Positions 30,787 to 39,949 of a DNA stretch of 64,000 bases are shown in pieces. The notes under the pieces were generated by a model. The model saw only the letters and a program-made list of their open reading frames with translations, had not been told where the DNA came from and ran no database searches. The stretch comes from DATGPD01 sp041398565 (GTDB lineage: Bacteria > Planctomycetota > UBA1135 > UBA2386): the NCBI GenBank assembly GCA_041398565.1, contig JAWKUN010000005.1:62001-126000 (forward strand). Direction: 5' to 3'. Positions within the stretch are counted from its first letter, which is position 1; each line of letters opens with the position of its first letter. A program made the position numbers and the translations under genes.

Positions 30787-31692
30787 TCAGCGCGGCGGCG
30801 GCGCGAAGTGTCGTGGCGCGAACGCCTGCGACGTGCGCAGGTCGCTCAGCTCGACCTCGAGGCGGCGGGCGCCGTCGGCCGCCTCCACCACCCAGCGCAT
30901 GGCGAGGCGCACGTTGCCGATCGGGGTGAACTCGAGGAAGCGGACGCGGCAGGCACGTGCCGCCGGGTCCGCCGGCAAGATGACCAGCACCCGCGGCTCG
31001 CTGCTGCCCGGCTCGCACCACAGTTCGTAGCGGTCGCCGACTTCGTTGCCCGTCGTGCGGCGCGCGATGCGGAAGCGCGACATCGGTCGGTCGTCCCACA
31101 GCAGCTCCTCGCGCGCACCCACCGCGTACGCCGACGAGTCGGCGAAGGCCCACGGGGTGCGGAGGAGGAGCCCCCGCCACGCCAGCTCGTCGCGGGCCTC
31201 GGCCTCGAGCCCCGGGAACGCGATGCCCCGATACTGCGCGAACACGGCCTGCCCGTCGCGCCCGAACACCTGCTCGTTCGGCGCCAGCAGGCGGTCGCGG
31301 TTCGGCCGGGCCAGGTCGGCTTCGTGCGACGCGGTTCGCTCGCCCATCGACGCGCCGCGATGGTCGAACACCACGGTCCTCTCGCCGACACGGACGCCAC
31401 CGAGCCCTGCCGCGTCCGCCGGGCTGCCGACGGCGAGGAACACCGGCTCCAGGGGCGAAGCCGTGGGACCTCGCGACGCGAAACCGCCCGGTTCGCTCGC
31501 GAGGTCCCGCGCCGCCTCTGTGGTTGCCGTCGTCGCGGACGGAGGCGCCTCGGGCGGTGTCGCCGCCGGGGGGGCCGCGGCCTGCCCGGCGGCCGGCCAA
31601 CCGTTCGGGGTCGTGGCGATGCGCGGCTGCGTCGACGACGCAGGCGCTTGCGGCAAGCACCCGACCAGGGCCAATCCGAGGACGGCGAGCAT
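30787..31692 (-). CDS. Hypothetical lipoprotein
   Basis: 301 residues. The N-terminus MLAVLGLALVGC is a lipoprotein signal with the lipobox cysteine at residue 12. A 60-residue Ala/Pro/Thr-rich linker follows, then a globular domain with no family I recognise (motifs such as RTPWAFADSSAYAVG and RFRIARRTTGNEVGDRYELW). GAAGG-like sequence just before the ATG supports the start. It is divergent from the TPR lipoprotein gene (117 bp) and convergent with the ATPase gene (16 bp). Confidence 0.65.
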   Translation of the reverse strand: MLAVLGLALVGCLPQAPASSTQPRIATTPNGWPAAGQAAAPPAATPPEAPPSATTATTEAARDLASEPGGFASRGPTASPLEPVFLAVGSPADAAGLGGVRVGERTVVFDHRGASMGERTASHEADLARPNRDRLLAPNEQVFGRDGQAVFAQYRGIAFPGLEAEARDELAWRGLLLRTPWAFADSSAYAVGAREELLWDDRPMSRFRIARRTTGNEVGDRYELWCEPGSSEPRVLVILPADPAARACRVRFLEFTPIGNVRLAMRWVVEAADGARRLEVELSDLRTSQAFAPRHFAPPPR

Positions 31693-31809
31693 CCTTCGAT
31701 CCCATCGGCTGGAGAGCGCCCATCCCTTGAGCGGCGGCGACCGGCTCGAGGCAGGGTCGACCTCGGATTGCCCGCGGCGGGCGGAGCGCGATCCGGTCTA
31801 CTGCGTGGA

Positions 31810-33564
31810 ATGCGCACGCGCGGTCTCCCCTGCCTCTGTCTGCTGGCGCTCGCCTGCTCGACGCCGCAGCCTCCGCGACCGGCATCCGCCCCCACCGGCG
31901 CAGCGCCCGAGGTGCTCGCGGACCTGCCGCCCGGCTCCGTGCTTCGCCTGCCTCCTGTGGAGGTCGTGGGACGCACCGCCGAAGGCGAGGTGGCTGTGCT
32001 CTCGGGCCTGTGGCGAGAGGCGATGCGCCTGTCGGACCGCTTCGACGTGGCCGCAGGCATCGAGGATGCGCCGGCCCCGCACAGTGTCGTCGTCCACCTC
32101 GACGCCGAGGCCGCCACGCTCACCAGCAGCTTGTACGAGGAGGGCCGCGCGCCGGTGGCGCTCGCGGCCACGGCACTGCCGCCCGGCGGCGAAGCGGAGG
32201 CGATCGAAGCCTTGGCCTCCCAGACCCGCTACGCGCTGGGGGACACGACGCCCTCCCCCGCGGCCCGTCTGCGCCTCCTCTACAGCGGCGAGCACGCCTG
32301 CGTCGCTGCCACCGAGGCGGCCCTTGCCGCGGCGGTGGACGGCGACCTGCCGGATGCGCGCAGCCGCCTCGACGACGCACGGCGAGCCGACGCCGGCTGC
32401 ACGATCACCTTGCTGGCGCTCGCCGAACTTTCGCTGCGCGCCAACGACTTCGTCCGAGCCCGCCGCGTGGCCCAGGATGCCCTGCAGCTCACCAACCGCG
32501 GCGCCCCCTCGACCCGCCACCGCCTGGCGCGGGTCCTGCTCCTGGCGCGCGCCGCACACGCGACCGGGGCCGAGACCGGCGAACTCGACCGCGAACTCCT
32601 CGCACTCGGCGAGAGGGCGGTCGAGAGCCGCCCCCACGACCCGCACACGCGTTGGACCCTGGCACAGGCCTTGTCGCTCGTCGGTCGCTTCGAGGAAGCC
32701 GCCCCGATGTTGAGCGCCCTGCGTCAGCGCTGGCCCCAGGTCACCCAAGTGCCCTACCACCACGCGCTCGCCCTGCTCGGGTGCGACCGGCCGGGCGAGG
32801 CCCTCGCAGCGCTGGAGGCGGTGCACGACCGGCTGGCGCCCACCCAGACGGCGATCCCGCACGCGATCGCCCTGTGGGCCGCCGGCCGGCAACAGGAGCT
32901 TTCCCGTCTGCTCGACGATCTCGTCGCGAGTCCGGACGTGCGGACGTCGGCCCTCCTGCACCATGTGCGTCGCATGCAGGCGGCACAGGCGATCCTCGAG
33001 GAGCGCGGCGACGACGCGGCGCGCCTCCTGCTCACCGACCTCGAGTGGATGCGGCAGCGTACGTCGCGCCTGGGCACCTACGCCGAACAGCTCGCCAGCA
33101 CCGGACAGGTGCTGGTGCTGCTCGGCCACGCTGCCGAAGTCACGCGCACCGTCGCCGCCTTCGAACGCTTGCCCCAGCTCGACGAAGGCGCCCGGCGCGC
33201 GCTGATGTTCGCCGGCGGACTCGCGGCGACCTCGTCGGCACCGAGCACGGCGAGCACCGCCGAGGCCAGCCTCGGCAAGGAAGGCGAGTCGGCGTGGAGC
33301 CTGCAGCTGCGTGCCGCCGCCCACCGTGCCCGCGGCGAGCTGGCCGAGGAAGCGCGTGCACTGCTGCAGGCGGCCCGCCTCGACCGCGGCCCGCTCCTGC
33401 GCGCTTCGCTCGCGCGCACGCTGCGCACGGCGGGCGACGCGGCCCAGGCCAAGAGCATCCTCGACGCGCTGCGTGCCGACCTGCTGCGGCTGGACCTCCG
33501 TCGCCTGGCAGCGCATCCACTGGTCGATCCAGCCAACGCGCTGGCGTTGTTGGCCACCCGCTGA
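31810..33564 (+). CDS. TPR-like repeat lipoprotein
   Basis: 584 residues from the ATG at 31810; the open frame begins far upstream, but residues MRTRGLPCLCLLALAC give a signal peptide with lipobox LALAC, which fixes the start. An N-terminal domain of about 150 residues precedes repeated helical pairs rich in Ala, Leu, Arg and Glu, in the TPR style (for example YHHALALLGCDRPGEALAALE and AARLDRGPLLRASLARTLR). A scaffolding or partner-binding role on the outside of a membrane is inferred; no catalytic motif is visible. It is divergent from another lipoprotein gene, so the two may be regulated together. Confidence 0.7.
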   Translation: MRTRGLPCLCLLALACSTPQPPRPASAPTGAAPEVLADLPPGSVLRLPPVEVVGRTAEGEVAVLSGLWREAMRLSDRFDVAAGIEDAPAPHSVVVHLDAEAATLTSSLYEEGRAPVALAATALPPGGEAEAIEALASQTRYALGDTTPSPAARLRLLYSGEHACVAATEAALAAAVDGDLPDARSRLDDARRADAGCTITLLALAELSLRANDFVRARRVAQDALQLTNRGAPSTRHRLARVLLLARAAHATGAETGELDRELLALGERAVESRPHDPHTRWTLAQALSLVGRFEEAAPMLSALRQRWPQVTQVPYHHALALLGCDRPGEALAALEAVHDRLAPTQTAIPHAIALWAAGRQQELSRLLDDLVASPDVRTSALLHHVRRMQAAQAILEERGDDAARLLLTDLEWMRQRTSRLGTYAEQLASTGQVLVLLGHAAEVTRTVAAFERLPQLDEGARRALMFAGGLAATSSAPSTASTAEASLGKEGESAWSLQLRAAAHRARGELAEEARALLQAARLDRGPLLRASLARTLRTAGDAAQAKSILDALRADLLRLDLRRLAAHPLVDPANALALLATR

Positions 33565-33634
33565 GGGGACGTGGCGACGAGCCCGATGCGCGCCGCGCTG
33601 GCCCACCGGCGCTCGGAGCGTGTGACGGAAACGA

Positions 33635-33773
33635 GCGTACGGGCTCAGAGCATGCCGTTGGCGATCGCCTGCGCGATCGCGAGCCTTCGGCTCTGAGCCC
33701 GTGAGAGAATCCAGCGTACGGGCTCAGAGCATGTTGTTGGCGATCGCCTGCGCGATCGCGAGCCTTCGGCTCA
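33635..33773 (-). repeat. Two tandem copies of the stop-anchored hairpin element, reverse orientation
   Basis: Units repeat with a 79-bp offset. The left unit has an 11-bp perfect outer inverted repeat (33641-33651 and 33690-33700) enclosing GCGATCGC/GCGATCGC (33661-33680) and AGCC/GGCT (33682-33692). The right unit repeats the inner stems (33740-33759, 33761-33771) and, read on the minus strand, begins exactly at the TGA stop of the GNAT gene (33771-33773). It lies between two convergent genes. Confidence 0.85.
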
Positions 33774-34631
33774 GGCCCGCAGCAGGAGGCCGACGCCGAT
33801 GCCGGGGCGCATGCCCGCTTTCTCGTAGCAGCGCCGGCCGGCGGCGTTGCTCTCGGCGACGTGCAGACACACGGTCGGCCGCCCTGCGGCCAGGTGGCGG
33901 CGACAGACGCCGTGCACGAGGCGGCTGCCCCACCCCTGGCTGCGGTGCGCCTCGAGGGTGAACACACCCTCGATGACGACGCCGGCCCGCCCCTGGCTGC
34001 CGATGTCCAGCTTGGCGAAGGGCGCGCCGGGTGGCCCGACCACGAAGGCTGTTCCCGCGCGCACGCGCTCGCTGGCGGCCTGGCGCACCCACCGCTTGCT
34101 CACCTGCGCGGGATCGAGCTCGAGGTCGACGCGGTTGAGCTCGATCGACGCCTGCACGAGCGCGTCGAGGTCGACGACGTTGGCGACGCGGACGCGTGGA
34201 TCGGGCTCGTGGGCGCGTACCAGCTCGGGGTCGGCCACGTAGTAGAGCTGCCGGCGCAGCAGCACGGGCGGCACCGGGGCGGCGCGCGCCAAGGCCGCCA
34301 GCACAGGTTCGGGTCCCAGCGCGATGCGCCACTCCAGGGCGACGGCGTCGATCGCCCGCGCGACCTGCGTCGGATCGGCGTGGCCACCCTCGGCACCCAA
34401 CACGATCAGGTTGCCACGCGCTCCGAACCAGGCGAAGGCGAGCACGCCGTCGCGACCGAACATCGCCAGACCGCGCGAGGCCAGGGCGCGTCCGCTCGGG
34501 TCGCGGGCCAGGTCGTTGGCGACGTAGACGCCATGGGCGCCGGCCGCAGCCGCGAGCTCGACAATGGCAGGGCGGTCGGCGACCGACGGCGCCCGGGCGG
34601 CGAACGGCTCGAACTCCGGCGAAGAACTCAC
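33771..34631 (-). CDS. GNAT family acetyltransferase with N-terminal DUF4081-like domain
   Basis: 286 residues from a GTG at 34631. The C-terminal half is a GNAT fold: GVFTLEAHRSQGWGSRLV is the acetyl-CoA-binding motif and LHVAESNAAGRRCYEKAGM is the typical closing segment. The N-terminal half is weakly similar to a second, degenerate acetyltransferase-like domain often annotated DUF4081. The acceptor is unknown. Its stop codon is the first codon of a hairpin repeat element, and it is divergent (47 bp) from a short orphan gene. Confidence 0.8.
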   Translation of the reverse strand: MSSSPEFEPFAARAPSVADRPAIVELAAAAGAHGVYVANDLARDPSGRALASRGLAMFGRDGVLAFAWFGARGNLIVLGAEGGHADPTQVARAIDAVALEWRIALGPEPVLAALARAAPVPPVLLRRQLYYVADPELVRAHEPDPRVRVANVVDLDALVQASIELNRVDLELDPAQVSKRWVRQAASERVRAGTAFVVGPPGAPFAKLDIGSQGRAGVVIEGVFTLEAHRSQGWGSRLVHGVCRRHLAAGRPTVCLHVAESNAAGRRCYEKAGMRPGIGVGLLLRA

Positions 34632-34678
34632 GCGAGGAACTCAAGTATGCGCTGGTGTCGGCCGATCGCCACGGACGT

Positions 34679-35017
34679 ATGCGCTTCTCCCCTCCGCCCC
34701 TCGACACCCCCGCCGACGAACTCGACGTGCGCCTGACCGACGACCCCTGGTCGTTGACCCCCGCGGAACGGCAGGACCTACGCCAACGCCACGAGGCCGA
34801 CCAGCGGCAGTGGCTGCCGCGCGTGCGGGGCCTGGTCGAGCCACCGGCCCCGCGCGACAGCTTCCCGGCGTTCCTGCTGGCCATCGCCCCGTTCGCCCAC
34901 ATCGGCCGGGCGATCGGCGCCGCCCGCGACCCCGGCGAACTCGACGTCGGCACGGCCGACGAACTGCAGCGCTTCGTCGACCGCTACCGCGCCTATCTCG
35001 CCGACACGAGCGCCTGA
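34679..35017 (+). CDS. Short hypothetical protein
   Basis: 112 residues from the ATG at 34679; a GTG at 34655 in the same frame would add eight residues, and a GAGGAA at 34634-34639 lies rather far from either. The protein is acidic, Pro-rich at the start, and has a helical middle with a short hydrophobic patch (FPAFLLAIAPFAHIGRAIG). I do not recognise a family. Codon usage and amino-acid composition look like its neighbours, which is why I accept it as real. It converges on the isomerase gene. Confidence 0.55.
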   Translation: MRFSPPPLDTPADELDVRLTDDPWSLTPAERQDLRQRHEADQRQWLPRVRGLVEPPAPRDSFPAFLLAIAPFAHIGRAIGAARDPGELDVGTADELQRFVDRYRAYLADTSA

Positions 35018-35051
35018 GCGCCGCGCAGGCCTCGGCTCGCCGTCGGCTCGA

Positions 35052-35900
35052 TCAGCAGGAGGTCGCGTAGGCGTCGCGGATGGCGTCGACGAACGCCGGC
35101 GGGTCCATCGCCCAGTAGTCTTCGGAGAAGATCTCCACCTCGTCGAAACCGTCGAAGCCGGCGGCCCGCATCGCTTGACCGATGTGGCGTAGGGGAATGC
35201 AGCCCCGCCCCATGAGTTCGCGGTCGAGCAACAGGTCGCGTGTCTCCAGGCGCCAATCGCACAGGTGGAAGCCGAAGAGGCGGCCAGCGCGGCCAGCGCG
35301 CGCGATCTCCGCGTCGAGGTCGGGGTCCCACCACGTGTGGTACACGTCGACCGCGACCCCGAGCGAGGGGTGCCCCAGCGCGTCGCAGAGGTCGTTGGCG
35401 TCGCGCAGCCGGTTGATGCAGCTCTTGTCGGCTGCGTACATCGGATGCAATGGCTCGACCGCCAGGCGCACACCGGCGGTCTCGGCCTCCACGAGCAGCC
35501 GGCCGACGGCGTCACGAACCTGTTCCCGCCCGGCCGCCAAGCCGACGCCGTTGCCGCTCCCGACCACCAGCACCACCATGTCGGCGCCGAGCGCCGACGC
35601 TTCGTCGAGGCAACGGCGGTTGTCGTCGTCGGCACGTCGTCGCGCAGCCGCGTCGGCGTGCACGAAGAAGCCGCCGCGCACCAGGGCCGGCACCGCCAGG
35701 CCGGCGTCACGCAGCAAGCGCGCCGCGGTGTCGACTCCGGCGTCGTGCAGCACGTCGCGCCACACGCTGAGGCCTGCGATGCCCTTGCGCACGCACAGCT
35801 CGACGCACTCAGCCAACGACAGGCGTTGCAGCGTCTTGGTGTGCAAGGCGAGGCGCCCGACGGCGGGCACCGCCTTTGCCGGCGGCGTTGCGTCAGGCAA
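35052..35900 (-). CDS. Sugar phosphate isomerase/epimerase, AP-endonuclease-2-type TIM barrel
   Basis: 282 residues if translation starts at TTG 35900, which overlaps the stop of the upstream oxidoreductase and has GGAGG nine bases before it. GTG 35870 is a shorter alternative. The TIM-barrel family pattern is present: VLVVGSGNG, LAVEPLHPMY with a metal-binding glutamate, VDVYHTWWDPD, FHLCDWR and EVEIFSEDYW, the usual Glu-Asp-His-Glu metal set. Family members epimerise or isomerise sugars and inositol derivatives. Pairing with a Gfo/Idh dehydrogenase in one operon suggests that the two act in the same carbohydrate route, with the substrate unknown. Confidence 0.85.
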   Translation of the reverse strand: MPDATPPAKAVPAVGRLALHTKTLQRLSLAECVELCVRKGIAGLSVWRDVLHDAGVDTAARLLRDAGLAVPALVRGGFFVHADAAARRRADDDNRRCLDEASALGADMVVLVVGSGNGVGLAAGREQVRDAVGRLLVEAETAGVRLAVEPLHPMYAADKSCINRLRDANDLCDALGHPSLGVAVDVYHTWWDPDLDAEIARAGRAGRLFGFHLCDWRLETRDLLLDRELMGRGCIPLRHIGQAMRAAGFDGFDEVEIFSEDYWAMDPPAFVDAIRDAYATSC

Positions 35901-37062
35901 GCGGCGGCACCTCCAGCATCCTGCCCTCGCGCGACGAGCGCAGACCGAGCTCGGCGAGCTGGACGCCGAGGGCGCCCTGGCGCAGGGTGAACGACCACGG
36001 AGCATCGGCGACGACGTGGCGCAGGAACATCTCCCACTGCACCTTGAAAGCGTTGTCGTAGGCCGTGGTGTCCGGCACTCGTTGCCAACCAGCGAGGAAG
36101 TCGATGCTCTGCGGCAGATCCGGATTCCACACCGGCTTCGGGGTGGCGCCGAGCGGCTGGACCCAGCAGTCGCGCAGACCGGCGACGGCCGAGCCGTGCG
36201 TCCCGTCGACCTGCAAGGTCAGCAGGTCGTCGCGACGCACTCGCGTCGTCCACGACGAGTTGAACTGCAAGGCCAGCCCGGCCGACGTGGTGAACACGGC
36301 GTAGGCGGCGTCGTCGGCCGTGCAGGGGTAGGCGTCGCCGTTCTCGTCGCGACGCTCGCTCAGCTCGGTGCGCGCCACCGCGAACACCTTGGCGACGCCG
36401 CCGAACAGGTGATCGATGACGTAGCGCCAGTGACAGAACATGTCGACGACGATGCCGCCGCCGTCTTCCTTGCGGTAGTTCCAGCTCGGTCGCTGCGCCG
36501 GCTGATCCGAGTGCTCGCCGGTGAACACCCAGTAGCCGAACTCGGCCCGCGCCGACAAGACGCGGCCGAAGAAGCCCTGGTCGAGCAGAGTACGCAGCTT
36601 GCGCACCCCGGGCAGGAACAACTTGTCCTGCACGACGCCGTTCTTGATGCCAGCACGCTCGCACGTCGTCGCCAGACCGAGCGCCCCGGCCAGCGTGCCC
36701 GCGGTCGGCTTCTCGCAGTACACCGGCTTGCCTGCCGCCGCCGCCAACTCGACCGCGCGCGCGCGCAGACTGGTCGTGCTGGCGTCGAACACGATGTCGG
36801 CCGCCGGGTCGCGTATCGCTGCTTCGAGGTCCGTGGTGCAATCGGGCTCCCGCGCCAGACCCTCCTCCGCCGCCCGGCGCGCCAGGCGGCGCAGCTTGTC
36901 CAGGTCGCGACCGACCAAGATCGGCTCCGGCACGACCAGCTCCTGGCCGCACGCCACACCACCCTGACGGGCCATGGCGACCACCGACCGGAGCAGGTGC
37001 TGGTTCTGGCCCATCCGACCAGTGACGCCGTTCATGACGATCCCGAGGCGACGTGTGCGCAC
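35893..37062 (-). CDS. Gfo/Idh/MocA family oxidoreductase
   Basis: 389 residues from GTG 37062; the frame extends to a TTG at 37098. An N-terminal NAD(P)-binding region (RRLGIVMNGVTGRMGQN) is followed by the family hallmark CEKPTAG near residue 120 and a C-terminal beta-sheet substrate domain (FCHWRYVIDHLFG, QFNSSW). The family oxidises or reduces sugars and inositols with a bound or diffusible NAD(P). It starts the two-gene operon with the TIM-barrel isomerase, which begins inside its stop region. There is no signal peptide, so it is cytoplasmic. Confidence 0.88.
   Translation of the reverse strand: MRTRRLGIVMNGVTGRMGQNQHLLRSVVAMARQGGVACGQELVVPEPILVGRDLDKLRRLARRAAEEGLAREPDCTTDLEAAIRDPAADIVFDASTTSLRARAVELAAAAGKPVYCEKPTAGTLAGALGLATTCERAGIKNGVVQDKLFLPGVRKLRTLLDQGFFGRVLSARAEFGYWVFTGEHSDQPAQRPSWNYRKEDGGGIVVDMFCHWRYVIDHLFGGVAKVFAVARTELSERRDENGDAYPCTADDAAYAVFTTSAGLALQFNSSWTTRVRRDDLLTLQVDGTHGSAVAGLRDCWVQPLGATPKPVWNPDLPQSIDFLAGWQRVPDTTAYDNAFKVQWEMFLRHVVADAPWSFTLRQGALGVQLAELGLRSSREGRMLEVPPLA
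35910..35914 (-). promoter_or_regulatory. Shine-Dalgarno GGAGG supporting a TTG start
   Basis: GGAGG on the minus strand lies nine bases before the TTG at 35900. It falls within the last codons of the oxidoreductase gene, so ribosomes finishing that gene can reinitiate on the isomerase. Confidence 0.65.
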
Positions 37063-37182
37063 GCCTGCAGGGTAAGGGACTGCGGCCTGCCCGAGCAACG
37101 CCGGGCCGAGCGGTACGCGGATCCCGGATGCCTGCCAAAAAAAGCGAATGCTCGGCGGAGTGCATCGCTACCGTGCCCGCCC

Positions 37183-38088
37183 ATGGAACACGCTCTGGTC
37201 CTCGACGGTGTGACGAAGCGCTTCGGCAAGCACATCGCGGTCGACCACTTCTCGCTGCGCGTGCCGACCGGCTCGATCTACGGCTTCCTCGGACCCAACG
37301 GCGCCGGCAAGACGACGACCATCCGCATGGTGATGAGCATCTTCTACCCCGACGCGGGGTCGATCAACGTGCTCGGTCAGCCCAACTCGGAGCGGATCAA
37401 GGACCGCCTCGGCTTCCTGCCGGAAGAGAAGGGGCTCTACAAGAAGATGCGCACCGGCGAGATCGTCGCCTACTTCGGCACCCTCAAGGGCATGGACAGC
37501 GCCACGGCCAAGCGCCGCGCCCGCGAGATGCTGGAGCAGTACGGTCTCGGCGACTGGATCGACAAGCGCTGCGAGATGCTCAGCAAGGGCATGGGGCAGA
37601 AGGTCCAGCTGCTGGCCAGCATCGTCCACGAGCCCGAGCTGGTGATCCTGGACGAGCCGTTCTCCGGTCTCGATCCGGTGAACATGGAGTTGATGCGCGA
37701 CACCATCGTCAGCATCGCGCGCAGCGGGCGCACCGTGATCTTCTCGACCCACGTCATGCAGCAGGCGCAGGACATCTGCGACTACATCGTGCTCATCAAC
37801 AAGGGACAGAAGGTGCTCGACGGACGCATGGCTGACGTGCGCGGAACCGGCGACTTCGGCATCCAGATCGACTACGACGGCGACAGCGAAGTGCTGCGTC
37901 GGCTGCGCGGCGTGCGCCGTCTCAACGACGCTGGCAAGAACGCCGAGATCTTCCTCGAGCAGGGCACCGACCCGCAGGCCGTGCTCCAGCAGCTGGTGGG
38001 CAAGATCAAGATCCTGCGCTTCGACATCCGGCAGCCCTCGCTGCACGAGATCTTCGTCCGCGCCGTGGGAGGCAAGACCGATGAGTAA
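37183..38088 (+). CDS. ABC transporter ATP-binding protein, NatA-like
   Basis: 301 residues from the ATG at 37183; the open frame runs far upstream through antisense sequence that is not coding. Walker A GPNGAGKTT near residue 37, Q-loop region FLPEEKGLYKK, signature LSKGMGQK, Walker B LVILDEPFSGLDP and H-loop STHVM are all intact. A roughly 80-residue C-terminal extension is typical of exporters of the sodium-efflux/antibiotic type. It overlaps the permease gene by eight bases, so the two form one transporter. Substrate unknown. Confidence 0.92.
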   Translation: MEHALVLDGVTKRFGKHIAVDHFSLRVPTGSIYGFLGPNGAGKTTTIRMVMSIFYPDAGSINVLGQPNSERIKDRLGFLPEEKGLYKKMRTGEIVAYFGTLKGMDSATAKRRAREMLEQYGLGDWIDKRCEMLSKGMGQKVQLLASIVHEPELVILDEPFSGLDPVNMELMRDTIVSIARSGRTVIFSTHVMQQAQDICDYIVLINKGQKVLDGRMADVRGTGDFGIQIDYDGDSEVLRRLRGVRRLNDAGKNAEIFLEQGTDPQAVLQQLVGKIKILRFDIRQPSLHEIFVRAVGGKTDE

Positions 38089-39673
38089 GACCCTGCTGGT
38101 GGCGCGGCGCGAGTACCTCGACAACCTGCGCACCAAGACGTTCTGGGTCGGCATCCTGCTGTTCCCGGTCCTGATCACCATCTCGATCGTCGCTGCCCGG
38201 GTGCTGGCGCGCGCCAAGGACCAGCGCACCTACGCCGTGGTCGACTACAGCAAGGACCAGTGGCTGTCGCAGGAGATCGCCCGCCGCGCCGCCGACCGCG
38301 ACTACCGCGCCGTGCTGCGCCAGCAGGTCGACGGCGACAAGCGTGACCGCGACCCCAAGACCGCGGCCGAGCTGCGCACGTCGCTGGAGGAGGCGCGTGC
38401 CAAGACCGAGGATGGGCCGGTACGCAGCCTGCTCGACGTGCTGCGCGACATCCCCGACGACGACCTCGAGAAGCTGCTGCAGCCGGGCGAGGACCGTCAG
38501 GCGGCGGCAGAAGTGGCCAACAGGTACGCCGGCAAGTTCCTGGCGGTCATCAAGGATCTCGACCCCAAGGAGCTGCAACGCACCTTCGCCGGCCTGGCCA
38601 GCGGCAAGTACCGGCGGGTGTCGACCGACCACCTCGGCTCCGACCTCGGCAAGGTCGAGGAACAGCTGCGCGAGCGAGTCAACAAGGGCGAGCTGTTCGC
38701 CTACTTCGTGATCGGCCCCGATCCGGTGAAGAGCGAGGAGGGCAGCCGCTACGTCTCGACCAACCTCACCGACAGCGACCTGCGCACCTGGTTCAGCCGG
38801 CTGGCGACCGAGGTCGTGCGCGAGCGCCGGGTCGCCGAACTCAGCCTGACCAAGGAGCAGGCCCGCCACCTGGCCGACGCCTACGACTTCAAGGAGCGCA
38901 CCGTGTCCAAGACCGGCGCCGAGGCCGACGTCGAGAAAGAGCAGCGCGTCAACCGCTACGCGCCGATGGCCTTCGTCTACCTGCTCTGGATCGCGGTGTT
39001 CTCGGTGGCGCAGATGCTGCTCAGCAACACCATCGAAGAGAAGAGCAACCGCATCATCGAAGTGCTGCTGTCGTCGGTTTCGCCGCACCAGCTCATGACC
39101 GGCAAGATCCTGGGGATCGCCGCCACCGGCCTGACCATGGTGGCGTCGTGGGTGGTGTTCGCCTTCGTCGGCGCCAAGATCTTCGCCGCATCGGTGCACC
39201 TCGACTTCGACATCTTGTCGGTCGTGGGCGACCCGCTCTACCTGGCGTCGTTCGTCGCCTACTTCCTGAGCGGCTACATGATCTACGCCGCTCTGCTGGT
39301 GGCGATCGGTTCGGTGTGCAACTCGCTGAAGGAATCGCAGAACCTGCAGACGCCGGTGATGATGATCCTGATCGTGCCGCTGCTGGCGATGACCTTCGTC
39401 GTGCAGGACCCCAACGGCACCGTGTCGCGCGTCCTCACCTACATCCCGCTGTACACGCCGTTCCTGATGATGAACCGGGCGGGCGGCCCGCCGCCGGCGT
39501 GGGAGTACGTGGTGACGACCATCCTCATCGTGTGCACCGTGGCGGTGATGTTCTGGGCCGCGGGCAAGATCTTCCGCGTCGGCATCCTCATGACCGGAAA
39601 GCCACCGCGCCTCGGCGAAATCTTCACGTGGTTGATCCGCCCACCGCGAGACACCGCCAACCCCCGGTCCTGA
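38081..39673 (+). CDS. ABC-2 type permease, NatB-like
   Basis: 530 residues. The arrangement is typical of NatB/YhaP permeases: one transmembrane helix near the N-terminus (about 22-43), a large extracytoplasmic domain of about 240 residues with many charged residues, then five or six helices between about 285 and 500. NTIEEKSNRIIEVLLSSVSP is the cytoplasmic motif that contacts the ATPase. The start codon lies inside the 3' end of the ATPase gene, ensuring coupled translation. Export of an ion or small amphiphile is likely; nothing in the context identifies it. Confidence 0.9.
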   Translation: MSKTLLVARREYLDNLRTKTFWVGILLFPVLITISIVAARVLARAKDQRTYAVVDYSKDQWLSQEIARRAADRDYRAVLRQQVDGDKRDRDPKTAAELRTSLEEARAKTEDGPVRSLLDVLRDIPDDDLEKLLQPGEDRQAAAEVANRYAGKFLAVIKDLDPKELQRTFAGLASGKYRRVSTDHLGSDLGKVEEQLRERVNKGELFAYFVIGPDPVKSEEGSRYVSTNLTDSDLRTWFSRLATEVVRERRVAELSLTKEQARHLADAYDFKERTVSKTGAEADVEKEQRVNRYAPMAFVYLLWIAVFSVAQMLLSNTIEEKSNRIIEVLLSSVSPHQLMTGKILGIAATGLTMVASWVVFAFVGAKIFAASVHLDFDILSVVGDPLYLASFVAYFLSGYMIYAALLVAIGSVCNSLKESQNLQTPVMMILIVPLLAMTFVVQDPNGTVSRVLTYIPLYTPFLMMNRAGGPPPAWEYVVTTILIVCTVAVMFWAAGKIFRVGILMTGKPPRLGEIFTWLIRPPRDTANPRS

Positions 39674-39949
39674 GGGCGGTTCGCGGCTGAGACGCACACC
39701 TGGGCCATCGAGCCCTTTGCCCAGCCACGGCGCGTGGGGTATTCCTCTCGCACACATCCCGAAAACTCCGGGCTCCGAGCGCACACCGAGCCGTCGACGG
39801 TTTGACGACGGCATGGGGCCGACCGGTATCGACGGCTCGCCTGCCTCGCCTCGCACGGCGATGGAGCCGGAGAATCGCCGGCCCCGACGATGGCCACGCG
39901 CGTAGCTGCCCCCACCTCGGTCTCCGTCCCCTCGCAACCGCTCATAGCG
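39674..39949. other. Non-coding gap, nothing identified
   Basis: About 275 bases between the permease gene and the cytochrome lipoprotein gene. I see no supported gene, strong hairpin or repeat. It presumably holds the promoter of the lipoprotein gene. Confidence 0.45.

Noticed and set aside
34647..34736. ATG with a good GAGGAA ribosome site giving a 29-residue peptide
   Set aside because: It is out of frame with the better-supported 112-residue gene and has no other support; kept only as an uncertainty about that gene's start.
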